From positions 1 through 64,000 of the forward strand of contig CAYZVO010000010.1 of NCBI GenBank assembly GCA_964481655.1: a DNA stretch of 64,000 nucleotides, in the 5' to 3' direction. A program made the translations under genes and the position numbers. The stretch is from CALDOK01 sp964481655. Its GTDB lineage: Bacteria; Myxococcota_A; UBA796; JAFGLY01. Shown piece by piece: positions 1-15,738 of this stretch (positions are counted from its first letter, which is position 1; each line of letters begins with the position of its first letter). The notes beneath the pieces were generated by a model, which saw nothing but the letters and a program-made list of their open reading frames with translations, ran no database searches and was not told the origin of the DNA.

Positions 1-172
1 CGTACTCCTCGACGGTGTCGAGCTCTTCGTCGATCACCAGGTCCGTGTCGGCGTCTGTGTCGGCGTCGGCGTCGGCGTCGGTGTCGGCGTCGGCCTCTCC
101 GGTCTCCAACGGGCTGGTGTCGTCGACGGGATCGGTGGAGACGCAGGCGATGAGGAAGAGCAGGGCGAGCAT
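1..172 (-). CDS. Lipoprotein with Asp-rich linker (3' part outside window)
   Basis: Only the N-terminal 57 codons are present; the gene runs off the left edge. The protein starts MLALLFLIAC, a short signal peptide with a clear lipobox (L-I-A-C, Cys10), followed by a linker alternating Asp with Thr/Ala, the commonest architecture of the lipoproteins in this window. It should be exported and lipid-anchored. The start ATG (172-170) has a GAGGT ribosome-binding site a few bases upstream on the minus strand. The functional domain lies outside the window, so no role can be given. The linker is encoded by a GTC/GGC/GTG hexamer-like microsatellite (plus-strand view) at about 41-97. Confidence 0.7.
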   Translation of the reverse strand, partial: MLALLFLIACVSTDPVDDTSPLETGEADADTDADADADTDADTDLVIDEELDTVEEY

Positions 173-306
173 GGTGACCTCGTGGGTTAATCTATCGCCG
201 GGTAGATAATAGTGTCGTCAGGGGCTGTCCACTTGGATTCTGAACGAACACATCCCGCGGCTCGCGGAGCCCCGAACGCGGATAGAGGGAGGCATCGGAG
301 CGAGCC

Positions 307-996
307 ATGCTTCCCAAGTGGATCCTCATCCTGGTGTTGGCGTCGGGCTGCCACCATCGCCTGACGCCGACCCCCGACCTCACCCTCGCGCCCATCGAGC
401 TGCGGCACATCGAGGCCCAGCCCGCTGACGCGCCCTTCGACATGGTGCTGGACGACAACCCCAGCGGCGAACGCTTCCTGCGGGCCCCGTCGTTGCCCGT
501 GGATCCCAGCGCGCCGTGGCTGCCTCTGCTCGAGGCCCGCATGCGCGCCACCCTCGAGCGCGAGCAGGGCGTGGGCCTGGCCGGTCCGCAGATCGGGCTG
601 TCCCGCCGGGTCATCCTCGTCCAGCGTCAGGACCGCGCCGATGACCCCGCGGACGGGCCCGTCGAGCTGTACCTGAACGCCGAGATCCTGGACACCCAGG
701 GCGAGCCCGAGCTCGGCTGGGAGGGCTGCCTGTCCGTCCCCGGCGGCTTCGGCCAGGTCCCCTGCGCTCCTGGGCTGCTCATCGCCTACGACCAGGTCGG
801 CGGCGAGCAGCTCGAGGAATGGGTGCACGGCTGGACCGCCCGCATCTTCCGCCACGAGATCGACCACCTCGACGGGATCCTCTTCCATGACTACGTGCAG
901 GGAGGCCTCGTGCCCGAGGCCGAGTATCGCGCCCTGCGCGCGGCCGAGCGCGGAGCCGAGCAGGACCCCCAACCCGCAGACACCGGAGACCAGTGA
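307..996 (+). CDS. def: Peptide deformylase with lipoprotein signal peptide
   Basis: Metalloenzyme that removes the formyl group from N-formyl-Met of nascent proteins. All three family motifs are present: GVGLAGPQ (residues 88-95), EGCLS (139-143) and HEIDH (183-187), giving metal ligands Cys141, His183 and His187 and catalytic Glu184. It is 229 aa, against about 170 for the usual cytosolic enzyme. The extra N-terminus is a signal peptide ending in a lipobox (L-A-S-G-C, Cys15), so as written the enzyme is exported and lipidated, odd for a ribosome-associated activity. The start ATG has a GGAG site 7 nt upstream. A later ATG (residue 46) would give a nearly cytosolic-sized enzyme but has no better site. 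Its stop overlaps the dam start (TGATG), so the two are translationally coupled. Confidence 0.88.
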   Translation: MLPKWILILVLASGCHHRLTPTPDLTLAPIELRHIEAQPADAPFDMVLDDNPSGERFLRAPSLPVDPSAPWLPLLEARMRATLEREQGVGLAGPQIGLSRRVILVQRQDRADDPADGPVELYLNAEILDTQGEPELGWEGCLSVPGGFGQVPCAPGLLIAYDQVGGEQLEEWVHGWTARIFRHEIDHLDGILFHDYVQGGLVPEAEYRALRAAERGAEQDPQPADTGDQ

Positions 997-1847
997 TGGC
1001 ACGCCGTCGCACCATGAAGCCTGGCGATCCTTTCCTGAAGTGGGCCGGTGGCAAGCGCAAGGTGGTGCCCCACCTGCGCCCCCTGTTGCCCGAGCGCTTC
1101 GGGACCTACCACGAGCCCTTCGTCGGGGGCGGCGCCCTGTTCTTCGATCTGGCCGCGGCGGCCGAGCCTCCCATGGAGCGCGTGGTGCTCTGCGACGGCA
1201 ACCAGCGGCTGATGCGCTGCTATCGGGCCGTCCGGGACGACGTGGACCAGGTCATCCGCCTGCTCGAGCTCTACACCGCCGCCCACAGCAAGGACTTCTT
1301 CTACGCCTTCCGCTCCACCGACATCGACAGCGGGACCGACTACGAGGTCGCGGCCTGGTTGGTCTACCTCAACCGCACCGCCTTCAACGGGCTGTACCGG
1401 GTCAACCAGAAGGGCGGCTTCAACGTGCCCTTCGGCAAGTATGTCAACCCCATCATCTGCCACGACGAGCACCTGCGGGCTTGCTCGGCGCTGCTGCAGG
1501 ACGTCGAGCTGAACCACGAGAGCTTCGAGGCGGTGCTCGAGCGAGCCAAGCCCGGCGACGCGGTCTACTTCGATCCGCCCTACATGCCCCTGACCGAGAC
1601 CGCCCAGTTCACCTCCTACACCAGCGGCGGCTTCGGCTACGACGACCAGGTGCGGCTGCGGGACGTCGCCCTCGAGCTCGCCGGAGCCGGGGTGCGGGTG
1701 CTGCTGTCCAACCACGACACCCCCAAGGTGCGCGAGCTGTACAGCGAGGAACGCTTCGAGCTTCACGTCGTGCCCGTCGCCCGGGCCATCAACTCCCGGG
1801 GCAGCAAGCGCGGAAAGGTCGATGAGCTGGTGATCGTGGCCCGCTGA
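996..1847 (+). CDS. dam: DNA adenine methylase (Dam family, N6-adenine)
   Basis: 283-aa class D12 N6-adenine methyltransferase that transfers methyl from S-adenosylmethionine to adenine in short DNA sites, probably GATC by family. Visible motifs are FLKWAGGKRK (residues 13-22), the FVGGGALFF SAM-binding motif (42-50) and the catalytic DPPY (193-196). Length is normal for Dam. The ATG at 996 overlaps the TGA of the deformylase gene; a GTG at 993 is the alternative. No restriction endonuclease lies next to it, so it looks like an orphan methylase used in marking or regulation. Target site is inferred from the family only. Confidence 0.92.
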   Translation: MARRRTMKPGDPFLKWAGGKRKVVPHLRPLLPERFGTYHEPFVGGGALFFDLAAAAEPPMERVVLCDGNQRLMRCYRAVRDDVDQVIRLLELYTAAHSKDFFYAFRSTDIDSGTDYEVAAWLVYLNRTAFNGLYRVNQKGGFNVPFGKYVNPIICHDEHLRACSALLQDVELNHESFEAVLERAKPGDAVYFDPPYMPLTETAQFTSYTSGGFGYDDQVRLRDVALELAGAGVRVLLSNHDTPKVRELYSEERFELHVVPVARAINSRGSKRGKVDELVIVAR

Positions 1848-1853
1848 GCGCCC

Positions 1854-1873
1854 GGCGGTTGACGCGCACCGCC
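1854..1873 (+). terminator. Small hairpin after dam
   Basis: GGCGGT (1854-1859) and ACCGCC (1868-1873) form a 6-bp stem with an 8-nt loop starting 7 nt after the dam stop. No T tract follows, so termination is only suggested by position. Confidence 0.3.
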
Positions 1874-1924
1874 CCGGCGATCCACCCTCTTGGGTGAGCC
1901 TGGCAGATGGCTCCGGAGCACCCT

Positions 1925-3916
1925 GTGAACGACGAGCTCTCCCGCACCGAGCTGGAGGCGGCGCTCGAGCGCGCCCGACTCCGCGCCGAGGCGGCGGAGG
2001 CTCGCCTGGGGCGCCTCCTCGATCTCGGGGACGAGCTTGGGGACGTGCACTTCCGCTACACCGTGCCCGACGGGGTCTTCACCCATGTCTCGGCCGCCGC
2101 CGAGGCGCTCTTCGGCCACCCTCCAGAGCGCTTCTACGACACGCCGCTGTTCATCCGTCAGCTGCTCGGTCCCGAAGATCGGGAGCAGTTCGACCTGCTC
2201 TGGGCGGAGGTCTGCCGCGGCCGGGTGCCCCGCAGCATGGAGTACCGCCTGCCCGACGCCGGCGGAGGGGACCGCTGGATCCTGCAGGCCCACCGCACCG
2301 TGCGCGATGGCGCCGGGGCCATCGTGGCCGTCGAGGGCGTGGCCCGGGACGTCACCGCGGCCCGGCGAGCGACGGCGGCCCTGTACGAGGAGAAGGAGCA
2401 GCTGCTCACCACCCTCGAGTCCATCGCCGACGGCGTGATCGCCACCGACGCCGGGGGTCGAGTCACCCTGATGAACCCCGAGGCCGAGCGCCTGACGGGC
2501 TGGAGCTGGACCGACGCCGAGGGCAGGCTCCTGCACGAGGTCTACCCGGTGATGCTCGACGGCGACGATGAGCTGCGCCGGGATCTCGTCCAGCAGGTCG
2601 TCGACGGCGGCCGGGTGATCAACCCCGAGGGCGCCGCGCTGTTGGTGCGTCCGGACGGGTCCGAGCGGCTGCTGGACGAGCTCGCGGCCCCCATCCGCGC
2701 CGCGGACGATCAGATCGTCGGCGTGGTGCTGGTGTTCCGGGACGAGACCGTGCAGCGACGGGCCGAGGAGCAGACCCTCCGCAGCCAGAAGCTCGAGGCG
2801 CTGGGCGTGCTGGCCGGGGGCATCGCCCACGACTTCAACAACATCCTCACCGGTGTGATGGGCAATGTCTCCCTGGCCCTGCGCCAGCTCCCGGACGACA
2901 CCCCCGCGGCCGAGCGCCTGGACGAAGCCGAGCGGGCCCTGACCCGGGCCAAGGGCCTCACCCAGCAGCTGTTGACCTTCGCCCGGGGGGGCTCCCCCGT
3001 GATGCGGGCGACCCCCATCGCCGAGCTGGTGCGGGAGTCGGTCTCGTTCGCGCTGGCGGGCTCGGATGTGGGCTGCAAGCTCGACCTCCCCGACGATCTG
3101 TGGCCCGTCGAGGTGGACGAAGCCCAGATCGGCCGGGTGCTGCAGAACCTGGTGCTCAACGCCGAAGAGGCCATGCCCGCCGGGGGGACCATCCGGGCGC
3201 GGGTCACCAACCGCACCATGGGCCCGGGGAACGACCACTCGCTGGTCGAGGGGCGCTACGTGCGCATCTCCGTCGAGGACCACGGCGTGGGCATCGACTC
3301 CGCGCTGCTGCCGCGCATCTTCGAGCCCTACTTCACCACCAAAGAGCACGGCAGCGGGCTGGGGCTGTCGGTCTGCTACTCCATCGTCAACCGCCATCGG
3401 GGGGCCATGGTGGTGGAGTCCGAGCCCGACGACGGCACCGCGTTCTTCGTCTACCTGCCCGCGGCGAGCGAGGACATCGAGGAACCCAGCGACATCCTCC
3501 AGGAGCCCGTGCACGGCACCGGCCGGGTCTTGGTCATGGACGACGAGCCCATGGTGCGCGACGTGGCCTCCGCCATGCTGCGGCACCTGGGCTACGAGCC
3601 CGCCACGGTGGCTGACGGCGCCGCGGCGGTGGAGCTGTACAGCCGCGAGGCCGAGGCGGGGCGCCCCTTCGACGTGGTGCTCATGGACCTGACCATCCCC
3701 GGGGGCATGGGCGGCCAGGAGGCCGTGCAGTGGTTGCTGTCCATGGACCCGGACGCGCGCTGCATCGTCTCGAGCGGCTACTCGGACGACCCGGTCATGG
3801 CCGACCACCGGTCCTGGGGCTTCCGGGGGGTGATGCGCAAGCCCTACCGGGTCGAGGATCTGGCGCGGGCGCTTCAGGCGGTGCTCGCCGAGCCGCTGGG
3901 ATACGCCGAAGAGTGA
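1925..3916 (+). CDS. Hybrid histidine kinase (PAS-PAS-HisKA-HATPase-receiver)
   Basis: Soluble sensor kinase of about 663 aa with no membrane segment. Order: N-terminal coiled coil (about 10-35), a PAS-like region (about 45-145), a second PAS (about 155-275, D-G-V-I-A-T-D start), a phosphoacceptor helix with GGIAHDFNNIL (His about 302), an HATPase domain with N box (LVLNAEEAM) and G boxes (DHGVGID, GSGLGLS), and a C-terminal receiver with VLMDLTIPG containing the phosphorylatable Asp. The HDFNN form is typical of self-contained hybrid kinases of Deltaproteobacteria. GTG 1925 is chosen because GGAG lies 6 nt upstream; ATG 1907 in the same frame has no such site. No cognate response regulator with an output domain lies nearby. 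The signal sensed is unknown. Confidence 0.9.
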   Translation: MNDELSRTELEAALERARLRAEAAEARLGRLLDLGDELGDVHFRYTVPDGVFTHVSAAAEALFGHPPERFYDTPLFIRQLLGPEDREQFDLLWAEVCRGRVPRSMEYRLPDAGGGDRWILQAHRTVRDGAGAIVAVEGVARDVTAARRATAALYEEKEQLLTTLESIADGVIATDAGGRVTLMNPEAERLTGWSWTDAEGRLLHEVYPVMLDGDDELRRDLVQQVVDGGRVINPEGAALLVRPDGSERLLDELAAPIRAADDQIVGVVLVFRDETVQRRAEEQTLRSQKLEALGVLAGGIAHDFNNILTGVMGNVSLALRQLPDDTPAAERLDEAERALTRAKGLTQQLLTFARGGSPVMRATPIAELVRESVSFALAGSDVGCKLDLPDDLWPVEVDEAQIGRVLQNLVLNAEEAMPAGGTIRARVTNRTMGPGNDHSLVEGRYVRISVEDHGVGIDSALLPRIFEPYFTTKEHGSGLGLSVCYSIVNRHRGAMVVESEPDDGTAFFVYLPAASEDIEEPSDILQEPVHGTGRVLVMDDEPMVRDVASAMLRHLGYEPATVADGAAAVELYSREAEAGRPFDVVLMDLTIPGGMGGQEAVQWLLSMDPDARCIVSSGYSDDPVMADHRSWGFRGVMRKPYRVEDLARALQAVLAEPLGYAEE

Positions 3917-3941
3917 TCGCCCAGCCGCCGACGGAGGCCCC

Positions 3942-4304
3942 ATGGACGCAGACGACAGGATGGTCGCCAACGTGATCGCCAACCGTGGCCGCCGGCTGGC
4001 GGGCATGGCCATCGCCATGGCGGGCCTGGCCGCGGTGCTGAGCGTCGTGCCCCACAGCGGCGCGCTGCTGCCCGTCCCCGTCTACGGCATCTGCTCCGTG
4101 CTGCCCCTCGTGCTCGGGCTCGCCGCGGTGGCCGGTGCGGTGAGCGGGCTCCGGGCCTTCAGCGGTCATCCGCCGGGGGTGAGCCGGGCTTTGGCGTCCC
4201 GGGGTACCGTGGCACCCAAAGCCATGGCCGCGGTCGCCATCGTGTTGGGGGTCCTGGCGGCCCTGTCCGGGCTGCTCTCCCTGATCTGGATGGAGCTGGC
4301 CTGA
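3942..4304 (+). CDS. Small membrane protein, about three TM helices
   Basis: 120-aa protein with hydrophobic stretches at about residues 18-36, 45-68 and 94-117. The short linker between helices 2 and 3 carries S-G-L-R-A-F-S, reminiscent of the small DUF4190-type membrane proteins that often sit near kinases. The start ATG has a GGAGG site 6 nt upstream. It begins 25 nt after the hybrid kinase and is probably co-transcribed with it. Function is unknown; the DUF4190 likeness is an impression from the pattern, not a search result. Confidence 0.65.
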   Translation: MDADDRMVANVIANRGRRLAGMAIAMAGLAAVLSVVPHSGALLPVPVYGICSVLPLVLGLAAVAGAVSGLRAFSGHPPGVSRALASRGTVAPKAMAAVAIVLGVLAALSGLLSLIWMELA

Positions 4305-4419
4305 CGCCTCGTACGGGACGTGACCTTCCGTGACTGGAACGGATCGTCGCAGCAGCCGATGAGGTCTGCGTAGGTGAGCCTCGCGCGCACGCTGTGTGCC
4401 GTGGGAAAGGAGCCCTTGC

Positions 4420-11508
<7,089 letters not shown>

Positions 11509-12739
11509 GCCGGCTCGCCCTCCGGTTCCTCTCCCGCGGGATCACTGTAGCCCAGGGCCTCGGCGGCCTCCTGGGCCTCGGGGTCGACCACGGGATCCGG
11601 CTCGGGGGGCACGAAGGCGGGCAGGGGGCCGAACAGGCCGCGCCAGGTGTCCGGGAAGGGGGCGCCGGTGCCCTCGGCCCAGGGGCCGCGTCCGGGCCGG
11701 TCCACGATGCGCCAGCCGTCGGCCAGCAGCACCCGGTCGCGACCCCCCAGCCCCTCGGGCTCGCAGCCGGGGGCGCAGTCGGGCTCGCACAGGCCGCTCT
11801 CGGCCAGCCAGTCCGTGCGGCCCAGGCCCAGCTCCAGCAGGTGCTCGCCGTCGATCTCCAGCAGGGGGGGCATCCCGGTCAGGGCCAGCAGGGTGGGCAC
11901 CACGTCGATGAGGCCGACCCATTCCTCGCGGACCAGCGGCTCGGTGATGCTGGGGTGGGTGATGATCAGCGGCACCCGCAGCACCGCGTCGTGGATGGAG
12001 CGCTCGTGCTGCCAGCTGCAGACCTCTTCGTCCAGCACCTCGCCGTGGTCCGAGGTGATGGCGATGGCGGCGCCGCGCGCGGTCGCGGCCTCGAGCAGGG
12101 GCGCCATCATGCGATCCGCGGCGTGGACCTCCGCGGCGTAGCGGTCACGCTCTCCGCTGCTGGCCCCCACCGCCCGGGCGTCCTCTTCGGGCGGCTCGTA
12201 GGGGCCGTGGGGCTCGAAGAGGTGCACCCAGACGAACAGGGGCTCCTTCTTCTTGATGGTGCCCATCCAGCCCACGGCCTTGGTCACGGCCACGTCGCCG
12301 GGGCGCTCGCTCTCTTCGGGTCCGTCGAAGACCTGGAAGCCCTGGTCCAGGCCACCGTCGGGGCCCGCGGGGTAGGCGCTGACGAAGGCCGCGGTGCGCC
12401 AGCCCTGCTTGCGCAGGTGCTCACCCACGGTCTCGATGCTCCACGACAGGCTCTGCCCGTGGTGGTTGTTGGCCCGCATGCCGTGGCGTGGGGGCATGAG
12501 GCCGGTGAGCAGGCTGGCGTGGGCGGGGGAGGTGAGGCCGATGGGGGTGAAGGCGTTGTCGAAGCGCCAACCTTGCTCGGCCATGGCGTGGATGTTGGGG
12601 CTGATGACGTGGTCGAGGTGGTCCGCTCGCCAGGTGTCCACGGTGATCAACACGATGGCCGGCGCGGGGGGACCGGGCTCTTCCTCGCAGCTGCAGCCGC
12701 CGAGCAGCAGGAACAGCAGGGGGGCGAGGGCGCGGGTGG

Positions 12740-13342
12740 TCATGGATCGCTCCGGAGCAGGCGGCGGCGGTGGCTGACCCAGCGGCTGTCGGCGTCCGCC
12801 ACGCGCCAGGGGGCCTCCACGTGCCGGGGCTCAGCATAGTCGATGCCCACCCGCGGGCCGAAGGCCAGGCGCGCCGGCGGGGTGCCCTCCCGGACCTCGA
12901 GCCCGCCGGGTTCGGTGACCGGGTGGTGGTCGAAGCCCAGATCGAGGCCCAGCGCGGCGCCCAGCTTCCCGGGGCCCGTGAGCAGCACGGGGCCTTCGCG
13001 TCCCCCGCGGCGGGATCGCACCAGCTCGAGCCCCTCGATCGGCTCGGCGGCGCGGATCAGCACCGCGGCTCCGGTGCCGTCGGGTCCGGTGACCAGGTTG
13101 AGCATGTGGTGGATGCCGTAGCAGAGGTAGAGGTAGGCGTGGCCCGGGGGGCCCCACATCGCGGCGTTGCGGGGCGTGCGTCCGCGGTGGCAGTGGTTGG
13201 CCGAGTCATCGGGCCAGCGGTAGGCCTCGGTCTCGGTGATGCGCAGGATCACCGGGCCGTGGTGCAGGTGGACCCCGATGAGATCGCTGGCGACGTCGAG
13301 GGCGTCGCGGTCGAAGAAGGAGGGGGTCAGCAGCGCGGTCAC
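12740..13342 (-). CDS. mpg: 3-methyladenine DNA glycosylase (AAG/Mpg family)
   Basis: About 200-aa base-excision repair enzyme that removes alkylated purines from DNA. Family landmarks: an L-I-G-V segment, ITETEAYRWPDDSANHCHRG with the catalytic Glu of the T-E-T-E-A-Y motif, GHAYLYLCYGIHHMLN, and L-T-G-P-G-K-L-G-A-A-L-G-L. Length matches the family. GTG 13342 is preferred since GAGG lies 5 nt upstream; an in-frame GTG at 13348 overlaps that site. Its stop overlaps the sulfatase-like start. The start faces the rubredoxin-fusion gene across a divergent spacer of about 110 bp. Confidence 0.93.
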   Translation of the reverse strand: MTALLTPSFFDRDALDVASDLIGVHLHHGPVILRITETEAYRWPDDSANHCHRGRTPRNAAMWGPPGHAYLYLCYGIHHMLNLVTGPDGTGAAVLIRAAEPIEGLELVRSRRGGREGPVLLTGPGKLGAALGLDLGFDHHPVTEPGGLEVREGTPPARLAFGPRVGIDYAEPRHVEAPWRVADADSRWVSHRRRLLRSDP

Positions 13343-13453
13343 GGGCACCTCGGCGGGGCCGCAGTCTAACCTGTGGCGGCCCGTCGCAGGGCCCCCTCAC
13401 GGGTGGGGGACGTGATAGCGGAATGGGTCGCATCGCCACGCTCGAGGATCGCC

Positions 13454-15097
13454 ATGAAGCATCGCTGTACCGTCTGCGCCTACGTCCACGAGGGCCCCCA
13501 GCCGCCGGCGGCCTGCCCCGTCTGCGGGGTGGGCCCCGAGCTGTTCGAGCCCGTCGGCGCCCCCCCGCCCCCCCCCCCCGTCCCCCCCCCCGCGCCCCAC
13601 CCCCCCCCCCCATACCCAGCCCCCCGCCCCAGGCCCAGCNNNNNNNNNNGGGGGGGGGGGGGCCCGTAGGTTTTCGTGCCCGTGGGCGCCCCCGGGCCCA
13701 CGCGCGCGGTCCGCGCGCCGGCTCCCAAGCCCCCCACGCCTTCCGCTGCCGCCGGCGCCTGGCGCTGCACCGTCTGCGCCTACGTGGCCGAGGGTGAGCA
13801 GGCGCCGGCGGTCTGTCCCGTCTGCGGGGTGGGCCCCGAGCTGTTCGAGCCTGTGGCGCCCGCTGTGCCCGCGGCCTCCGAGCCCGCCCCCGCGGCGGCG
13901 GTCGAGCCCGACTGGCGCATCGTGATCGTGGGTGCCGGTGTGGCCGGCTGCGAGGCCGCGGCCGCGGCTCGTGGCGCCGATCCCCTGGCGGGCATCACCA
14001 TCGTCTCCGGTGAGCCGGGGCTGCCCTATCGACGCATCGACCTCACCCGCCTGCTGGCGGGACAGGTGCGCGACGAGGACATGGTCATGCACGACGAGGC
14101 CTTCTTCACCGAGCATCGCATCGAGCGGGTGGTGGGGCAGGCCCGCAGCATCGATCTGGAGGGCAAGAGCCTGGGGCTGTCCGACGGCCGCAGCCTGCCC
14201 TACGACCGCCTGATCCTGGCCAACGGCGCCCACGCCTTCGTGCCCCCGATCCCCGGGGCCCAGCGCGGCGGCGTGACCGTGCTGCGCACCCTGGACCAGG
14301 CCCGCAGGGTCCTGCAGCGCTGCCGTCGCGGCGGCTTCGTGGTGGTCATCGGCGGTGGCTTGCTGGGCCTCGAGGCCGCGGTGGGCCTGGCGACCCAGGG
14401 CAGCCGCGTGGCCGTGGTCGAGGGCCAGCCCTGGCTGCTGCCTCGCCAGCTGACCCGGGGCGCGGCCGAGCTGCTGCAGGCCCGGCTCGAGGGCCTGGGG
14501 GTCGCGGTGCACTGCGGCGCCCAGGTCGCCGGCATCCTGGGGGACGAGGGCGTCTACGCCGTGGCCCTCGAGGGCGCGGCCGAGCTGCCCGCCGAGCAGG
14601 TGCTCATCTCCACCGGCATCCGCGCCAACGCCGAGCTGGCGGCCCGCGCGGGGCTCGAGGTGGGGCGCTACGGCGTGGCCGTGGGCGGCGACCTCGTGAG
14701 CTCCGATCCCCACGTGCTGGCGGCCGGAGACGTGGCCCAGGTCGATGGCCGGGGCTGGGGCCTGTGGCCTGTGGCGATGGAGCAGGGTGGGGTGGCCGGC
14801 GCCAACGCCGCCGGCGGCCAGCGCCGCTTCGAGCCCCCCGCGCCCGCCGCCATGCTCAAGGTGCTCGACGTGCCGGTGGCCAGCTTCGGTGACGTGCACG
14901 CCGAGGGCCCGGACGTCGAGGTCTTCGAGGACCGCGGCGACGACCGCTACGTGCGCATCGCCGCCCGCGACGGCCGCATCGTGGGCGCCTGCCTGTACGG
15001 CGACCTCGCCCTGGCTGGTCCCGTGCGCCGTGCCATCGACAGCGGCCAGACCATCGGAGAGCTGACCGGGTTCATCCAGGGTGCCACCGGCGCGTGA
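13454..15097 (+). CDS. Multi-rubredoxin / FAD-NAD(P)H rubredoxin reductase fusion, interrupted by assembly gap
   Basis: A rubredoxin-like module (nt 13454-13557; C-T-V-C...C-P-V-C-G) is followed by a Pro-rich, C-homopolymer region, 10 Ns, then a second intact module (about 13760-13860) and a pyridine-nucleotide disulfide reductase domain with an FAD motif (V-G-A-G-V-A-G-C-E), an NAD motif (I-G-G-G-L-L-G-L-E-A), A-G-D-V-A and a C-terminal reductase domain. The product should pass electrons from NAD(P)H through fused rubredoxins to the rubrerythrin encoded next door. Sequence just after the gap (13661-13692) aligns with the tail of a rubredoxin module at 26 of 32 bases, so another module is probably collapsed in the gap. 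The in-frame TAG at 13667 falls where that copy has GAG and is probably an error. Both flanks share one frame. The ATG has GAGG upstream. Confidence 0.78.
13560..13662. other. Assembly gap with flanking C and G homopolymers
   Basis: C-rich low-complexity sequence runs into 10 Ns (13640-13649), followed by 13 Gs (13650-13662). It sits inside the repeated rubredoxin modules of the fusion gene. I read it as a scaffold join with poor flanking bases. Confidence 0.9.
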
Positions 15098-15165
15098 CGC
15101 GGGGCAGGGGCCTTGCTACCAAACTGTCCAGACTGACCATCCACCACTCCTGATCCGGAGACCCC

Positions 15166-15735
15166 ATGTCCATCAAGGGAACCCAGACCGAGCAGAACCT
15201 GCTCAAGGCCTTCGCCGGCGAGAGCCAGGCCAAGAACCGCTACACCTTCGCCGCCAAGGTCGCCCGCAAGGAGGGCTACCTGGAGATCGCGCGCCTGTTC
15301 GATGAGACCGCGCTCAACGAAGAGCAGCACGCCAAGATCTTCTTCCGCTTCCTCGAGGGCGGCATGGTCGAGATCACCGCGGCCTACCCGGCGGGCGTGA
15401 TCGGCACCACCGCCGAGAACCTGAAGGCCGCCGCCGACGGCGAGAACGAGGAGTGGACCGAGCTGTACCCCGAGTTCGCCCGCATCGCGGACGAGGAAGG
15501 CTTCCCCAAGGTCGCCGTGGCCTTCCGCATGATCGCCCGGGTCGAGAAGGAGCACGAGGAGCGCTACCGCGGCCTGCTCGAGCGCGTCGAGGCCGGCACC
15601 GTCCTGGTGCGCGAGGAGCCCGTCCGCTGGAAGTGCGAGAAGTGCGGCTACGTGCACGAGGGCACCAAGCCCCCTGGCAAGTGCCCCGGCTGCGCCCATC
15701 CCCCCGAGTACTTCTCCGTCATCGGCGAGCACTAG
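15166..15735 (+). CDS. rbr: Rubrerythrin
   Basis: 189-aa non-heme di-iron peroxidase that reduces H2O2 using electrons from rubredoxin. The N-terminal ferritin-like bundle carries the iron ligands in A-F-A-G-E-S-Q-A-x-x-R-Y, N-E-E-Q-H and E-K-E-H-E-E-R-Y. The C-terminal rubredoxin domain has C-E-K-C-G-Y and C-P-G-C (about residues 155-180). Length and order match classical rubrerythrin. The ATG has GGAG upstream. It lies 68 nt after the rubredoxin reductase fusion, which is its likely electron donor, so the pair forms a peroxide-detoxifying unit in the cytosol. Confidence 0.95.
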   Translation: MSIKGTQTEQNLLKAFAGESQAKNRYTFAAKVARKEGYLEIARLFDETALNEEQHAKIFFRFLEGGMVEITAAYPAGVIGTTAENLKAAADGENEEWTELYPEFARIADEEGFPKVAVAFRMIARVEKEHEERYRGLLERVEAGTVLVREEPVRWKCEKCGYVHEGTKPPGKCPGCAHPPEYFSVIGEH

Positions 15736-15738
15736 GGT

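Noticed and set aside
28..110. Repeated GTCGGC units considered as a CRISPR or VNTR locus
   Set aside because: They code in frame for an Asp-rich linker of a lipoprotein; there are no spacers.
13667..13669. TAG as the real end of a short rubredoxin gene
   Set aside because: It sits in low-quality bases beside the N gap and aligns with a GAG codon of the other rubredoxin modules.
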